From UBA117 sp049975245 (GTDB lineage Archaea > Methanobacteriota > Methanobacteria > Methanobacteriales > Methanobacteriaceae), in assembly GCA_049975245.1 (NCBI GenBank), contig JBNGDB010000002.1, positions 1 to 64,000 of the forward strand: a stretch of 64,000 nt of DNA. Reading direction: 5' to 3'. Of this stretch, positions 56,542 to 64,000 are shown in pieces. Made by a program: the position numbers and the translations under genes. Numbering within the stretch: the first letter of the stretch is position 1; every line of letters begins with the position of its first letter. Below the pieces are notes generated by a model that was not told where the DNA came from, did not search any database, and saw only the letters and a list, made by a program, of their open reading frames with translations.

Positions 56542-57927
56542 TTATCTCCAAATATTATGACTTTTATTTAGATAATTAAATAGGAAATCTATAACCTCAT
56601 CATTACATTCTTCAGATTTTAAAAACTTTTTTACATCAATTATTTCCACGTTTTTAATAATTTCCTTTTTCACGTGTTTACCTAATTTAAGGTAATTTAT
56701 TTTCTCAGCACTTAAAAGATCTTTAAACATAGATCCAATATCAATATATTCTCTTTCAACATTTACAACCCATTGATCATTATTTATCCAGGCATGGTGA
56801 CCGTACTTTTCTAAAAATTTTTCCTGATGACTCTTATTCCATACATATGGTCCTAAATGTTTTCTTATTGATGGAAGTTCCCAGACACACATTTCTAATA
56901 GGATGATTGCGATACGGGTCTCATCAGTCCAACTATCACTACCATAAACATTAAATTCTTCCCTTTGGGCGATTTTTTTCAATGAGTTTTCAGTTTTTTT
57001 AAGCTGGGGATAAACAGCATCCGCAGGTACAGAAGGCGGCCTAAAAGTTAAAAGAATTGTCCTGGTCCCTCTTTTAACAAATTCGTTCATAATTTTATCT
57101 TGATCTGTTTCAATAATTTTTGGCTGGAAATATTCTAATTCTGGCTTTTCAATAAAATTTCTGGATGCAACTACAAATTCTGCCATTTTTTGTTTAGTCA
57201 ATGCTGCTGCCACATTTCTATTTTTATCCACAGGATCTATCACCACCAGGGGTTCGGTGAAATATTTTCCAGTCCCATACTCCTCCATATCAATTACATA
57301 TCCCGGACACCATTTATCGCCAGCTGCTCTTAATACGGCGTTAAATGAACCATAATACAATACTAAAAGTTCACAAAGATATCCAGCAAACCCACCTACT
57401 TTAAATTCTGATCCATACGTATTTATTGATTCCATGAATTTTTTAAGAAGTATAACATCATTTTTTTGACTGTTAAGTAGATTGCTTTTAACATAAAGTG
57501 TATGTAGTATAGTACGATCCACCGCAGATTTGAGTTCGTCAGCATTTTCGATGGAGTAACATGGCACAAAATCAATCTCGAATCCATCTATCAATCCAGT
57601 GACATAAGGGTGGGATGCATATCTTAACTCATAATCTCCATTTAGTATTTCAATACATTTATGTCCCAGAAATAATCCTTTTTCCTTAAGATCAGTTTCA
57701 TCAGTGCTTAATGGAAACTTAATAAAAATATCAATATCTGCTTTCCCGGAAAGCCAAGTGTCTTTAGCTACAGATCCTACCAGCACAGCTTCAGCATTAA
57801 TATTATTATCAGATGCAATTTTTTTAATTATACTTATTAATTCGTCTGCTAATTTATTAACTGTTCTGTACTCATTAGGGTCTGGTTTTATTTTTTCCAA
57901 TACTTTTTCGTATTCCAGTTTTTTCAT
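56542..57927 (-). CDS. cca: CCA-adding tRNA nucleotidyltransferase, archaeal class I
   Basis: 461 residues from ATG 57927. Adds or repairs the 3' CCA of tRNAs. The catalytic head has LVGSVAKDTWLSGKADIDIF (GS plus DxD), followed by the GGFAGYLCELL block and palm features typical of the archaeal enzyme. An in-frame TTG at 57948 adds 7 residues. It lies 48 bases after thpR, probably one operon of tRNA end processing. Confidence 0.95.
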   Translation of the reverse strand: MKKLEYEKVLEKIKPDPNEYRTVNKLADELISIIKKIASDNNINAEAVLVGSVAKDTWLSGKADIDIFIKFPLSTDETDLKEKGLFLGHKCIEILNGDYELRYASHPYVTGLIDGFEIDFVPCYSIENADELKSAVDRTILHTLYVKSNLLNSQKNDVILLKKFMESINTYGSEFKVGGFAGYLCELLVLYYGSFNAVLRAAGDKWCPGYVIDMEEYGTGKYFTEPLVVIDPVDKNRNVAAALTKQKMAEFVVASRNFIEKPELEYFQPKIIETDQDKIMNEFVKRGTRTILLTFRPPSVPADAVYPQLKKTENSLKKIAQREEFNVYGSDSWTDETRIAIILLEMCVWELPSIRKHLGPYVWNKSHQEKFLEKYGHHAWINNDQWVVNVEREYIDIGSMFKDLLSAEKINYLKLGKHVKKEIIKNVEIIDVKKFLKSEECNDEVIDFLFNYLNKSHNIWR

Positions 57928-57996
57928 AATATCCACTAATTTTTTCAAAATTTAGAATAAAAACTAATTATTTTAAATAAATCAAAGTTTATTTAA

Positions 57997-58557
57997 CTAT
58001 TCCTCATTGACCAGTTCAAATTCTTTCAGATTGGTGTAAATAGGTCCGGAAGGTGTTAACTCACTTTTTTTGAGAATTAATTTATTAACACTCATTTTTC
58101 CAATTTCAACTTCATTTAATTCTTCTATTTTGGATACTAATGCTTCCTTATTTTGAGCTCCTTTAAGCCTTCCAATAGTAAGATGAGGTATGTAACTTCT
58201 TTCTTTTTTAAATCCCATTTTTACAAATTCTTCATCAAAACCTTTTAACATTTCTGAGAATAATTCTGGGTCATCTACACCCAACCATAATACTCTAATG
58301 TATCTTAGATTTGGAAAAACTCCCATTCCATTTATAGATAATTCAAATGGTTCAAATTCTTTTATCTTATTTTCAGTGGTTTTTGTAATTTCATCTATTT
58401 TGTCTTGTGTAATCTCGCCGAAAAATTTGAAGGTAAAATGAAGATTCTGCCCTTCAACTAATTTTAAAGGTGCTTCTGTTTCCATTAATTGTTTTTGTAT
58501 ATTAACTACTTTTTCTACAAGATTTTCATCAATATCTATCCCCAAAAATGTTCTCAT
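57997..58557 (-). CDS. thpR: RNA 2',3'-cyclic phosphodiesterase (2H family)
   Basis: 186 residues. The two catalytic HxTx motifs are HFTF (in LHFTFKFFGE, about residue 45) and HLTI (in IPHLTIGRLKG, about 128), in the N- and C-lobes of the 2H fold. FLGIDIDE and LRYIRVLWLGV complete the ThpR/LigT signature. GAGGTGAT precedes the ATG. Acts on cyclic phosphate RNA ends; paired with cca. Confidence 0.93.
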   Translation of the reverse strand: MRTFLGIDIDENLVEKVVNIQKQLMETEAPLKLVEGQNLHFTFKFFGEITQDKIDEITKTTENKIKEFEPFELSINGMGVFPNLRYIRVLWLGVDDPELFSEMLKGFDEEFVKMGFKKERSYIPHLTIGRLKGAQNKEALVSKIEELNEVEIGKMSVNKLILKKSELTPSGPIYTNLKEFELVNEE

Positions 58558-59703
58558 TTAATCACCTCGTGGCAAGAATTATTGTATCAATATCTTTATT
58601 TAATCCAAATTACATCCCTTAATAATCAAGTTATACAAATCTACTCAAAATTATCTTATTTGAAACCTTGAATACTTATGAAATGTTTTTTTCAAATTTA
58701 AAGTTTTTTAGACATTTTTTCAGATGTTTATTTGTTATTATAGATTTCAAATCAAAATTACAGTTATAAATTTTCTATTTTTTTAACACTTATCTCAAAA
58801 TATTTTTTAGTTAAGTCCTCTTAGACAATCAAATTAACATTTTTTAGAAGAGGAGTAATCCTACTGTATTTATATGTCATCTTTTATGTATTAATTTTTC
58901 TTAAATTATACAAAATAACCATCTTATTCAGATTATAACTATTAATTATTTTTTTTAAATAAAACCAATACAAAATGAGAAAAAAAGTCTATAATCATCC
59001 CCGTTACCCCAAATCTCAACCATATCATTTACGATAGATGAAAAATATTACTTCAAGGGTATATTGACAAAAATTTACTATTTAAACTTTTTTTAAGTTA
59101 GATTTAAGTTATTATGTGCATAAAATTCTAATATTAATATAAACTGTATAAAATTTTATGTTAAAATAGTAATATTCTATATTAATCTCTCTTTTTATAT
59201 ATTTTTTTAATTTATTTGGTTAATTTTTCAATGAAAGTATATAAATGGCAATATTATATCCATTATATTATTTTAAAGTGAATAATAAGAATAGCTTATG
59301 CAATAATTTCTTTAAAATATAAAAATTTATATATTAATAATTCTAAAGATGATTATTGGTAAACATCAGGTTTACTTTAGCAACCCCTTCAAATCAAACT
59401 TTGTGTGATCCTCCAAATATATTGGATCATATTCTGTTGCCCTAAATTTGTAAAACCATGTCCCAACTGATACGAAGGGGTTGTTAAAATTTAAAATTAG
59501 AATTTTAGCAAACATTCTAAACTCAAAAATCCTGATTCATGTTAGCGAATCCTTCACATCAAAAAACAAAAATAATCTTTTATAAAAGAATATAACGATT
59601 ATATATTGCTAAAATTTTAAATAAATTAGAAATATTCCTAAATTGATAAAATAAAGGAAATTCGTTTTCATATTTAACAAAATAAAAGGAGGTGAAAAAA
59701 ATC
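58558..59703. other. Long AT-rich intergenic region before the adhesin genes, 1146 bases
   Basis: No credible gene. It contains a TATA-rich stretch near 59180-59290 and the potential structured RNA at 59376-59488, followed by a degenerate copy of that element's left edge near 59541. AGGAGGTGA at its end is the adhesin ribosome site. Confidence 0.6.
59376..59488 (+). ncRNA. Candidate structured RNA element (15-bp closing helix)
   Basis: TTTAGCAACCCCTTC (59376-59390) and GAAGGGGTTGTTAAA (59474-59488) can pair as RNA over 15 positions with one G-U, enclosing ~83 bases. Inside, TCCAA/TTGGA (about 59412-59426) gives a small hairpin. It is less AT-rich than its surroundings and has no open frame. 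It could be an sRNA, a 5' leader element of the adhesin gene or a short inverted-repeat element. Strand is a guess. Confidence 0.4.
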
Positions 59704-62010
59704 ATGAATAACAAGCAAAAATGGATACTAATGATTACACTGACCATAATGATCACAGTGGTAATATCTGACGAGGTCTCTGCAGCGGAAGGTGATACAA
59801 TTTATGTGAATGGTTCATCTGGAAATGATAGTAATGATGGTCTTTCATGGGAAACTGCTAAAAGCAGTATTAAAAATGCTACAGGAACAGTGAATTCAAA
59901 TGGAACTATCAACATAGCAAACGGGACATATACTGGAATTAACAACACTAACATCACCATTAACAAGAGTATAGAAATTGTAGGCCAGAGTAAGAAGGGC
60001 ACTATAATTGATGCACTAGGCAAAACAGGAATTTTCATCATTAATAGCGGATATACCATTTCAATAAGAAATTTAACCCTCCAAAACGGAAAATCAGAAA
60101 ACTATGGTGGAGCAATCTACAACAGGGGAAGCGTAATTACTGTTACCGACTGCATCTTTAAAGGCAACAGTGCAAAAGATGGTGGTGCAATCGCAAACCA
60201 TCATGGTGTATTATATGTATATAAAAGCACTTTCCAGGAAAATAATGCAGAATTTGGGGGTGCAATCGTAAACCAATGGGTTTCTATTTTAAACATTGCA
60301 CACTGTAATTTCAATGGAAACAGCGCATCAGTTGATGGAGGGGCATTATACAATGATAATAGTTGTACAATAGTATACACTACCTTTGAGAACAATTATG
60401 CATTAAGAGAAGGTGGAGCCATCTTAAATTGGAGACGTAATGCTAATTTAAAAATTTCCCATAGCAACTTCACAGAAAACAATGCAACTCAGGGAGGGGC
60501 AATTTCTAATAAATGGGATTGCATCCTTTTAAATGTGGAAAACAGCACTTTCACTGGTAATAATGCAACTGTTGATGGTGGTGCAATATATAACATAGGT
60601 GGGGCTAATTTTCTTACAATTAAAAATTGTGAATTCATTAACAATCTTGCTCAAGACGACGGAGGCGCAATCTACAGTTCAGATAATTTGAATATAAACG
60701 AAACCAACTTTACACATAATAGTGCAAATGGTAGCGGTGGAGCAATCTGTATTCTAGCTAGAGGCCCATATGAAGATAACTTAATAAACAAATGTCAATT
60801 TTTAAACAATAGTGCAGTAGGTGGCGGAGCAATTTCAAATCAATGGGATAGTCTATTAATTGTGACTGAAAGCATCTTCCAAGAAAATAATGCAGGTTGG
60901 GGTGGTGCTCTCTCTAATAGAGGAAATTGTACTGTTAATGGATGTGAATTTATCCGTAACTATGTAAAAAATTTTAGTGGAGCCAGTGGAGGAGCCATAT
61001 ATACTGAAGGTATTTGTACCGTTACTAAAAGCAAATTCAATTTTAACAAATCTATCGACGAGGGTGGCGCAATCAGCAACTGGTTTGGTACATGTATCAT
61101 TACAGAAAGCTCATTTACCTACAACATAGCAAATGCTAAAGCAGCTAACACAAGCGATAGTTATCCACATGGTAACGCAGGTGCTATTTTCAATAGTGGT
61201 CCTCACGGTCATTGTTTACCACACATTTCTCCTCCTACTAGTCATCCTAGTGGTACTTTATATGTTGCTGATTGTAATTTTCATGGAAATATTGCATCTG
61301 GCGATTATCCTCAAGCAGTAGATGACAATTATACTGCCGATGAAGACACTAAATTATCTGATAATGTTTCAGTTAATGATTATCTCCCTGGAAATGGTGG
61401 CGCTATATACAATGAGGGCATTGCCAATATCAATAACTGCAATTTCACAGATAACAGTGCATCTGGACATGGTGGCGCTATCCAAGACTATGGTACTGCC
61501 TATATCAACAATTGTACATTCAAAGATAACATTGAACAATATGTTTACATCTGGAAGTTAGAAAATACTCCAAATCATGGAAATATAACATTCCAAAAAG
61601 ACGGTACATTCATTTACATACCATATGCTAATTGGAATGGTATTGACAGTTTCACTTATACTATAAGTGATGGTAATGGTGGATTTGCTACGGCCATGGT
61701 AACAATTACGGTAAATCCAGTGAATGATGCCCCTACTGATAATATCATTAATCCTAATGATGGGGTTGATAATGATGGGGTTGATATTAAAACAGAGAAT
61801 GTAAATACAATTGCTAAAAGCGAAGATATTGATGATTTAGATGCTCCACTAACCGGTTTAGCAATAGCAGGCGTGTCTTTATGGCCATCATTAACAACTA
61901 AATCACCACCAAGCCCTATAGGAGGTTTAAATTGGCTAATAATTATGGTGTTATTATTAGTCTCAGTACTCCTAACTATTGGCTTAATGTCTAGAAGAAC
62001 AAAAGAATAA
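59704..62010 (+). CDS. Adhesin-like beta-helix surface protein
   Basis: 768 residues from ATG 59704 (the GTG at 59692 lies in the AGGAGGTGA site). Signal peptide to about residue 28 (VSAAEGD). About 15 right-handed beta-helix coils follow with the recurring GGAIYN...NCxFxxNxA pattern of methanobacterial adhesin-like proteins. Half of an Ig-like 'tandem-95' domain (AVDDNYTADEDTKLSDNVSV) is followed by two more beta-helix coils, then the other half (NGIDSFTYTISDGNGG). A C-terminal helix with basic end (IIMVLLLVSVLLTIGLMSRR) anchors it. Probably surface attachment. Confidence 0.88.
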   Translation: MNNKQKWILMITLTIMITVVISDEVSAAEGDTIYVNGSSGNDSNDGLSWETAKSSIKNATGTVNSNGTINIANGTYTGINNTNITINKSIEIVGQSKKGTIIDALGKTGIFIINSGYTISIRNLTLQNGKSENYGGAIYNRGSVITVTDCIFKGNSAKDGGAIANHHGVLYVYKSTFQENNAEFGGAIVNQWVSILNIAHCNFNGNSASVDGGALYNDNSCTIVYTTFENNYALREGGAILNWRRNANLKISHSNFTENNATQGGAISNKWDCILLNVENSTFTGNNATVDGGAIYNIGGANFLTIKNCEFINNLAQDDGGAIYSSDNLNINETNFTHNSANGSGGAICILARGPYEDNLINKCQFLNNSAVGGGAISNQWDSLLIVTESIFQENNAGWGGALSNRGNCTVNGCEFIRNYVKNFSGASGGAIYTEGICTVTKSKFNFNKSIDEGGAISNWFGTCIITESSFTYNIANAKAANTSDSYPHGNAGAIFNSGPHGHCLPHISPPTSHPSGTLYVADCNFHGNIASGDYPQAVDDNYTADEDTKLSDNVSVNDYLPGNGGAIYNEGIANINNCNFTDNSASGHGGAIQDYGTAYINNCTFKDNIEQYVYIWKLENTPNHGNITFQKDGTFIYIPYANWNGIDSFTYTISDGNGGFATAMVTITVNPVNDAPTDNIINPNDGVDNDGVDIKTENVNTIAKSEDIDDLDAPLTGLAIAGVSLWPSLTTKSPPSPIGGLNWLIIMVLLLVSVLLTIGLMSRRTKE

Positions 62011-62024
62011 TTTCCCAAATTTTA

Positions 62025-62049
62025 GGGAGATTTATCTCCCCTTTTTTTA
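62025..62049 (+). terminator. Intrinsic-type terminator after the first adhesin gene
   Basis: GGGAGA-TTTA-TCTCCC (62025-62040) is a perfect 6-bp hairpin with a 4-base loop, followed by C and seven T (62042-62048). Confidence 0.75.
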
Positions 62050-62105
62050 TTTTTTCAAATTAAACTTCTATAAATCATCATTTTTAAATTAGAGGTGAAT
62101 AAATT

Positions 62106-64000
62106 ATGAAAAAAAGTATAGAATTTAAATCTAATAATAAAAAATTAATTAAAATTTCCTTTTATTTAATGATTTCTCTAATATTTTTTATAGCAGTAAG
62201 TTCAGTTACTGCAGCTGAAACAAATGAAATTCCAAGCACCAATACAACAATAAATACTGTTACTGCAGCTGAAACAAATGAAATTCCAAACACCAATACA
62301 ACAATAAATCCTGTTAACCTAACCAATAGTACTGGGAACAATACATCCTCAGAAATAGAAGATTAAATCCCAAAATTAAAACAGCCAAAATTAAAACAGA
62401 AAAGAATACAATATATGTGGACGCCTCTATTGGAAAAGACAAGTATACTGGTTTTACACCTACTGTAGAGTATGGATGGCATATTCCTATTAGAAACGGC
62501 CCTAAAAGCTCGATAAATGGGGCTTTAGTAGAACTATTCAGATTAAAAAATGATGGTTATGATATTAGTAAGTGGAAAATATTTCTAACTGATGGACAGC
62601 ACAAAGTCTATTCAACTATGGGCATAACTGATTACGTTAAGATTGTAGGTCGAAAAAAGGGAAGTGCTAAAATCATAGGCTATATGAATAAGAACAAAAG
62701 ACTATTTCATGTAACAAATGGTAAGCTATTACTCTATAATCTCGATGTTTACAAAAAAGGAACTGGAGGAGCTATTTATAGTACAAATTCTGAATTATAT
62801 ATCGAAAATTGTATTTTCAATAATAACGCAGCTGTAACTGGAGGTGCCATACACGCAAGAACTTCAAAAGTAACTATTAAAGACAGTTCATTTGAATCTA
62901 ATTCAGCACAGGAAGGAGGTGCAATTTATATTGGAGGAGTGGGATTAGATGATTATTTTAAAACTATTAGAATTGAAAACTGTCAGTTCAATCATAATTA
63001 TGCATTTAAAAACGGCGGGGCCGTGATGATTTCTTATTTGAGTTCCATCATGAGTGGTAACCGTTGTGGTAACATTTATTTTGTAAAAAACAAATTCCAT
63101 ATGAACACTATAAGTTTATATAATCGGGGTGAAGCTTGTGGAGGAGCAATTTGTATCAATTATAGAGTTAATGCTAAGGACCATATGTTGAGATTTATTC
63201 AAGTAATGGATTGTGAATTTGACCGTAACTTTGCAGATTATGGTGCTGCAATCTACAATAATATAGACTATGGTAATTTAGAAATTAATGGTTCGATTTT
63301 TTCCAATAATACAGCCTATATAGGGGGAGGAGCCATATACAACAAGAGAGGCAGAAACAAATTTAAGGTTATAAACAGTGAATTTAAAAATAACCTGGCA
63401 AAAGTTGGAGGATGTATATACAATGAATTCATCAGAAACCCATACGATATACTAGTAAAGGACTGTAAATTCATCGATAACAGTACTAACTGCACCTATA
63501 ACCATGATGAGAAAGATGAGAATGGAGGAGTATTTTATAATAAAGGCCACTTAATCATTGAATCATGTACATTCCTAAACAATAATAGTCATTCAGGCGG
63601 CGTAATATACAGTACTGACAAAGAAACAATAACAACTATAAAAAAATGCGAATTCAACGGTAACCATGCAAATTATGGGGGTGCAATATACAACACCAGT
63701 GGCAGTTCTATAATTGTAAATCAATGTAAATTCACCGAGAACAATTCTAAAATTCTGGGAGGTGCTATTTACAACTGTGGAAGTGAAATAAAAGTCTATA
63801 ATTCCACCTTCAGTAAAAACATTACCGATTATGGAGGTGCAGTCTACAACACTATGGGCAGTTCTCTATTTTTAAATGAATGTGAATTGACCGAGAACAA
63901 TTCTAGAATTCGTGGAGGTGCTATTTACAATTCAGGGAGTGAATTAACAGTTTACAATTCCATCTTCACTAAAAACAGGGCAATTCAAGGAGGAGTTATC
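62106..64000 (+). pseudogene. Adhesin-like beta-helix protein, frameshifted and truncated by window end
   Basis: Starts well (GAGGTGAATAAATT, ATG 62106) with a signal peptide and Ser/Thr/Asn linker but stops after 86 codons (TAA 62364-62366). The same protein continues in another frame from about 62360 (PKIKTAKIKTEKNTIYVDAS) through more than 12 beta-helix coils (GGAIYN patterns) and is still open at 64000. A single-base indel near 62352-62364 would restore one gene. It may be phase variation, decay or an assembly error. The end is outside the window. Confidence 0.7.
62205..62312 (+). repeat. Two tandem 54-base copies in the adhesin signal/linker region
   Basis: GTTACTGCAGCTGAAACAAA... begins at 62205 and again at 62259, nearly identical over 54 bases, encoding VTAAETNEIPxTNTTIN twice. 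The copy includes the presumed signal-peptidase region (TAAE), so the mature N-terminus carries an in-frame duplication. Confidence 0.85.

Noticed and set aside
61133..61561. Small alternative-frame ORFs inside the first adhesin
   Set aside because: They are rich in Leu, Ile, Val and Thr as expected for shadows of repetitive coding sequence, and have no ribosome sites.

Overview
The window is AT-rich archaeal chromosome and most resembles Methanobacteriales (a Methanobacterium-like hydrogenotrophic methanogen). The main indicators are sn-glycerol-1-phosphate dehydrogenase (archaeal lipids), CofC (coenzyme F420), the eukaryote-type primase pair PriL/PriS, archaeal-type ProRS, MetRS and CCA-adding enzyme, families largely confined to methanogens (DUF530, DUF166, UPF0179, DUF1699), large adhesin-like beta-helix surface proteins, and a CRISPR repeat that resembles the one I recall from Methanothermobacter. 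Many start codons follow GGTGAT- or GGAGG-type ribosome binding sites, and TTG/GTG starts are common.

Layout. 1-9.3 kb is accessory DNA: the trailer end of a CRISPR array, a four-gene minus-strand operon containing a Cys-rich microprotein of 53 codons, a tyrosine recombinase, gdhA flanked by gene debris (including a dead ClC channel), a HepT/MntA toxin-antitoxin pair, and a DUF4258-DUF2283 fusion. 9.3-12.2 kb is a TetR - DUF169 - MFS efflux operon with a clear palindromic operator. 13.3-22 kb holds small membrane, zinc-ribbon, YbjQ and lipoprotein genes plus a run of damaged genes: an MFS gene with an ACG start and an internal TAG, a frameshifted DUF5518 gene, a micro-gene with TAA at codon 3, and a frameshifted zinc-ribbon gene. 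22-32 kb is mostly housekeeping (AAA+ ATPase, purA, CPBP protease, thiD, cofC, proS, egsA, UPF0179, rpiA). 32-41.6 kb holds a znuACB-type metal transporter next to a dead NikR-like regulator, two tandem DUF1538 membrane proteins with a PII-like protein, cbiF, and methanogen-conserved genes.

41.7-48.3 kb is the most interesting segment. It is a one-directional gene set of two pilin-like proteins, three stand-alone KaiC/RAD55-like proteins, two small three-helix membrane proteins, a Roadblock/LC7 protein, a KaiC-like domain fused to a COG2229/CvnD-type small GTPase, and a TPR protein. By analogy with MglA/MglB and Streptomyces conservons, it looks like a GTPase/Roadblock switch combined with KaiC-like ATPases and a type IV pilin-like surface structure.

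48.3-58.6 kb is information processing and envelope: a MraY/GPT-like phosphotransferase with a DUF1699 HTH protein, DUF530-metG, priL-priS, the CCA-adding enzyme and thpR. 58.6-64 kb is a long intergenic region with a candidate structured RNA, then two adhesin-like genes. The first has an Ig-like domain interleaved with beta-helix repeats. The second is frameshifted just after its signal peptide and runs off the window edge.

Limits: all family assignments come from motif recognition by eye and no searches were run. Several frameshifts could be assembly errors rather than real decay.
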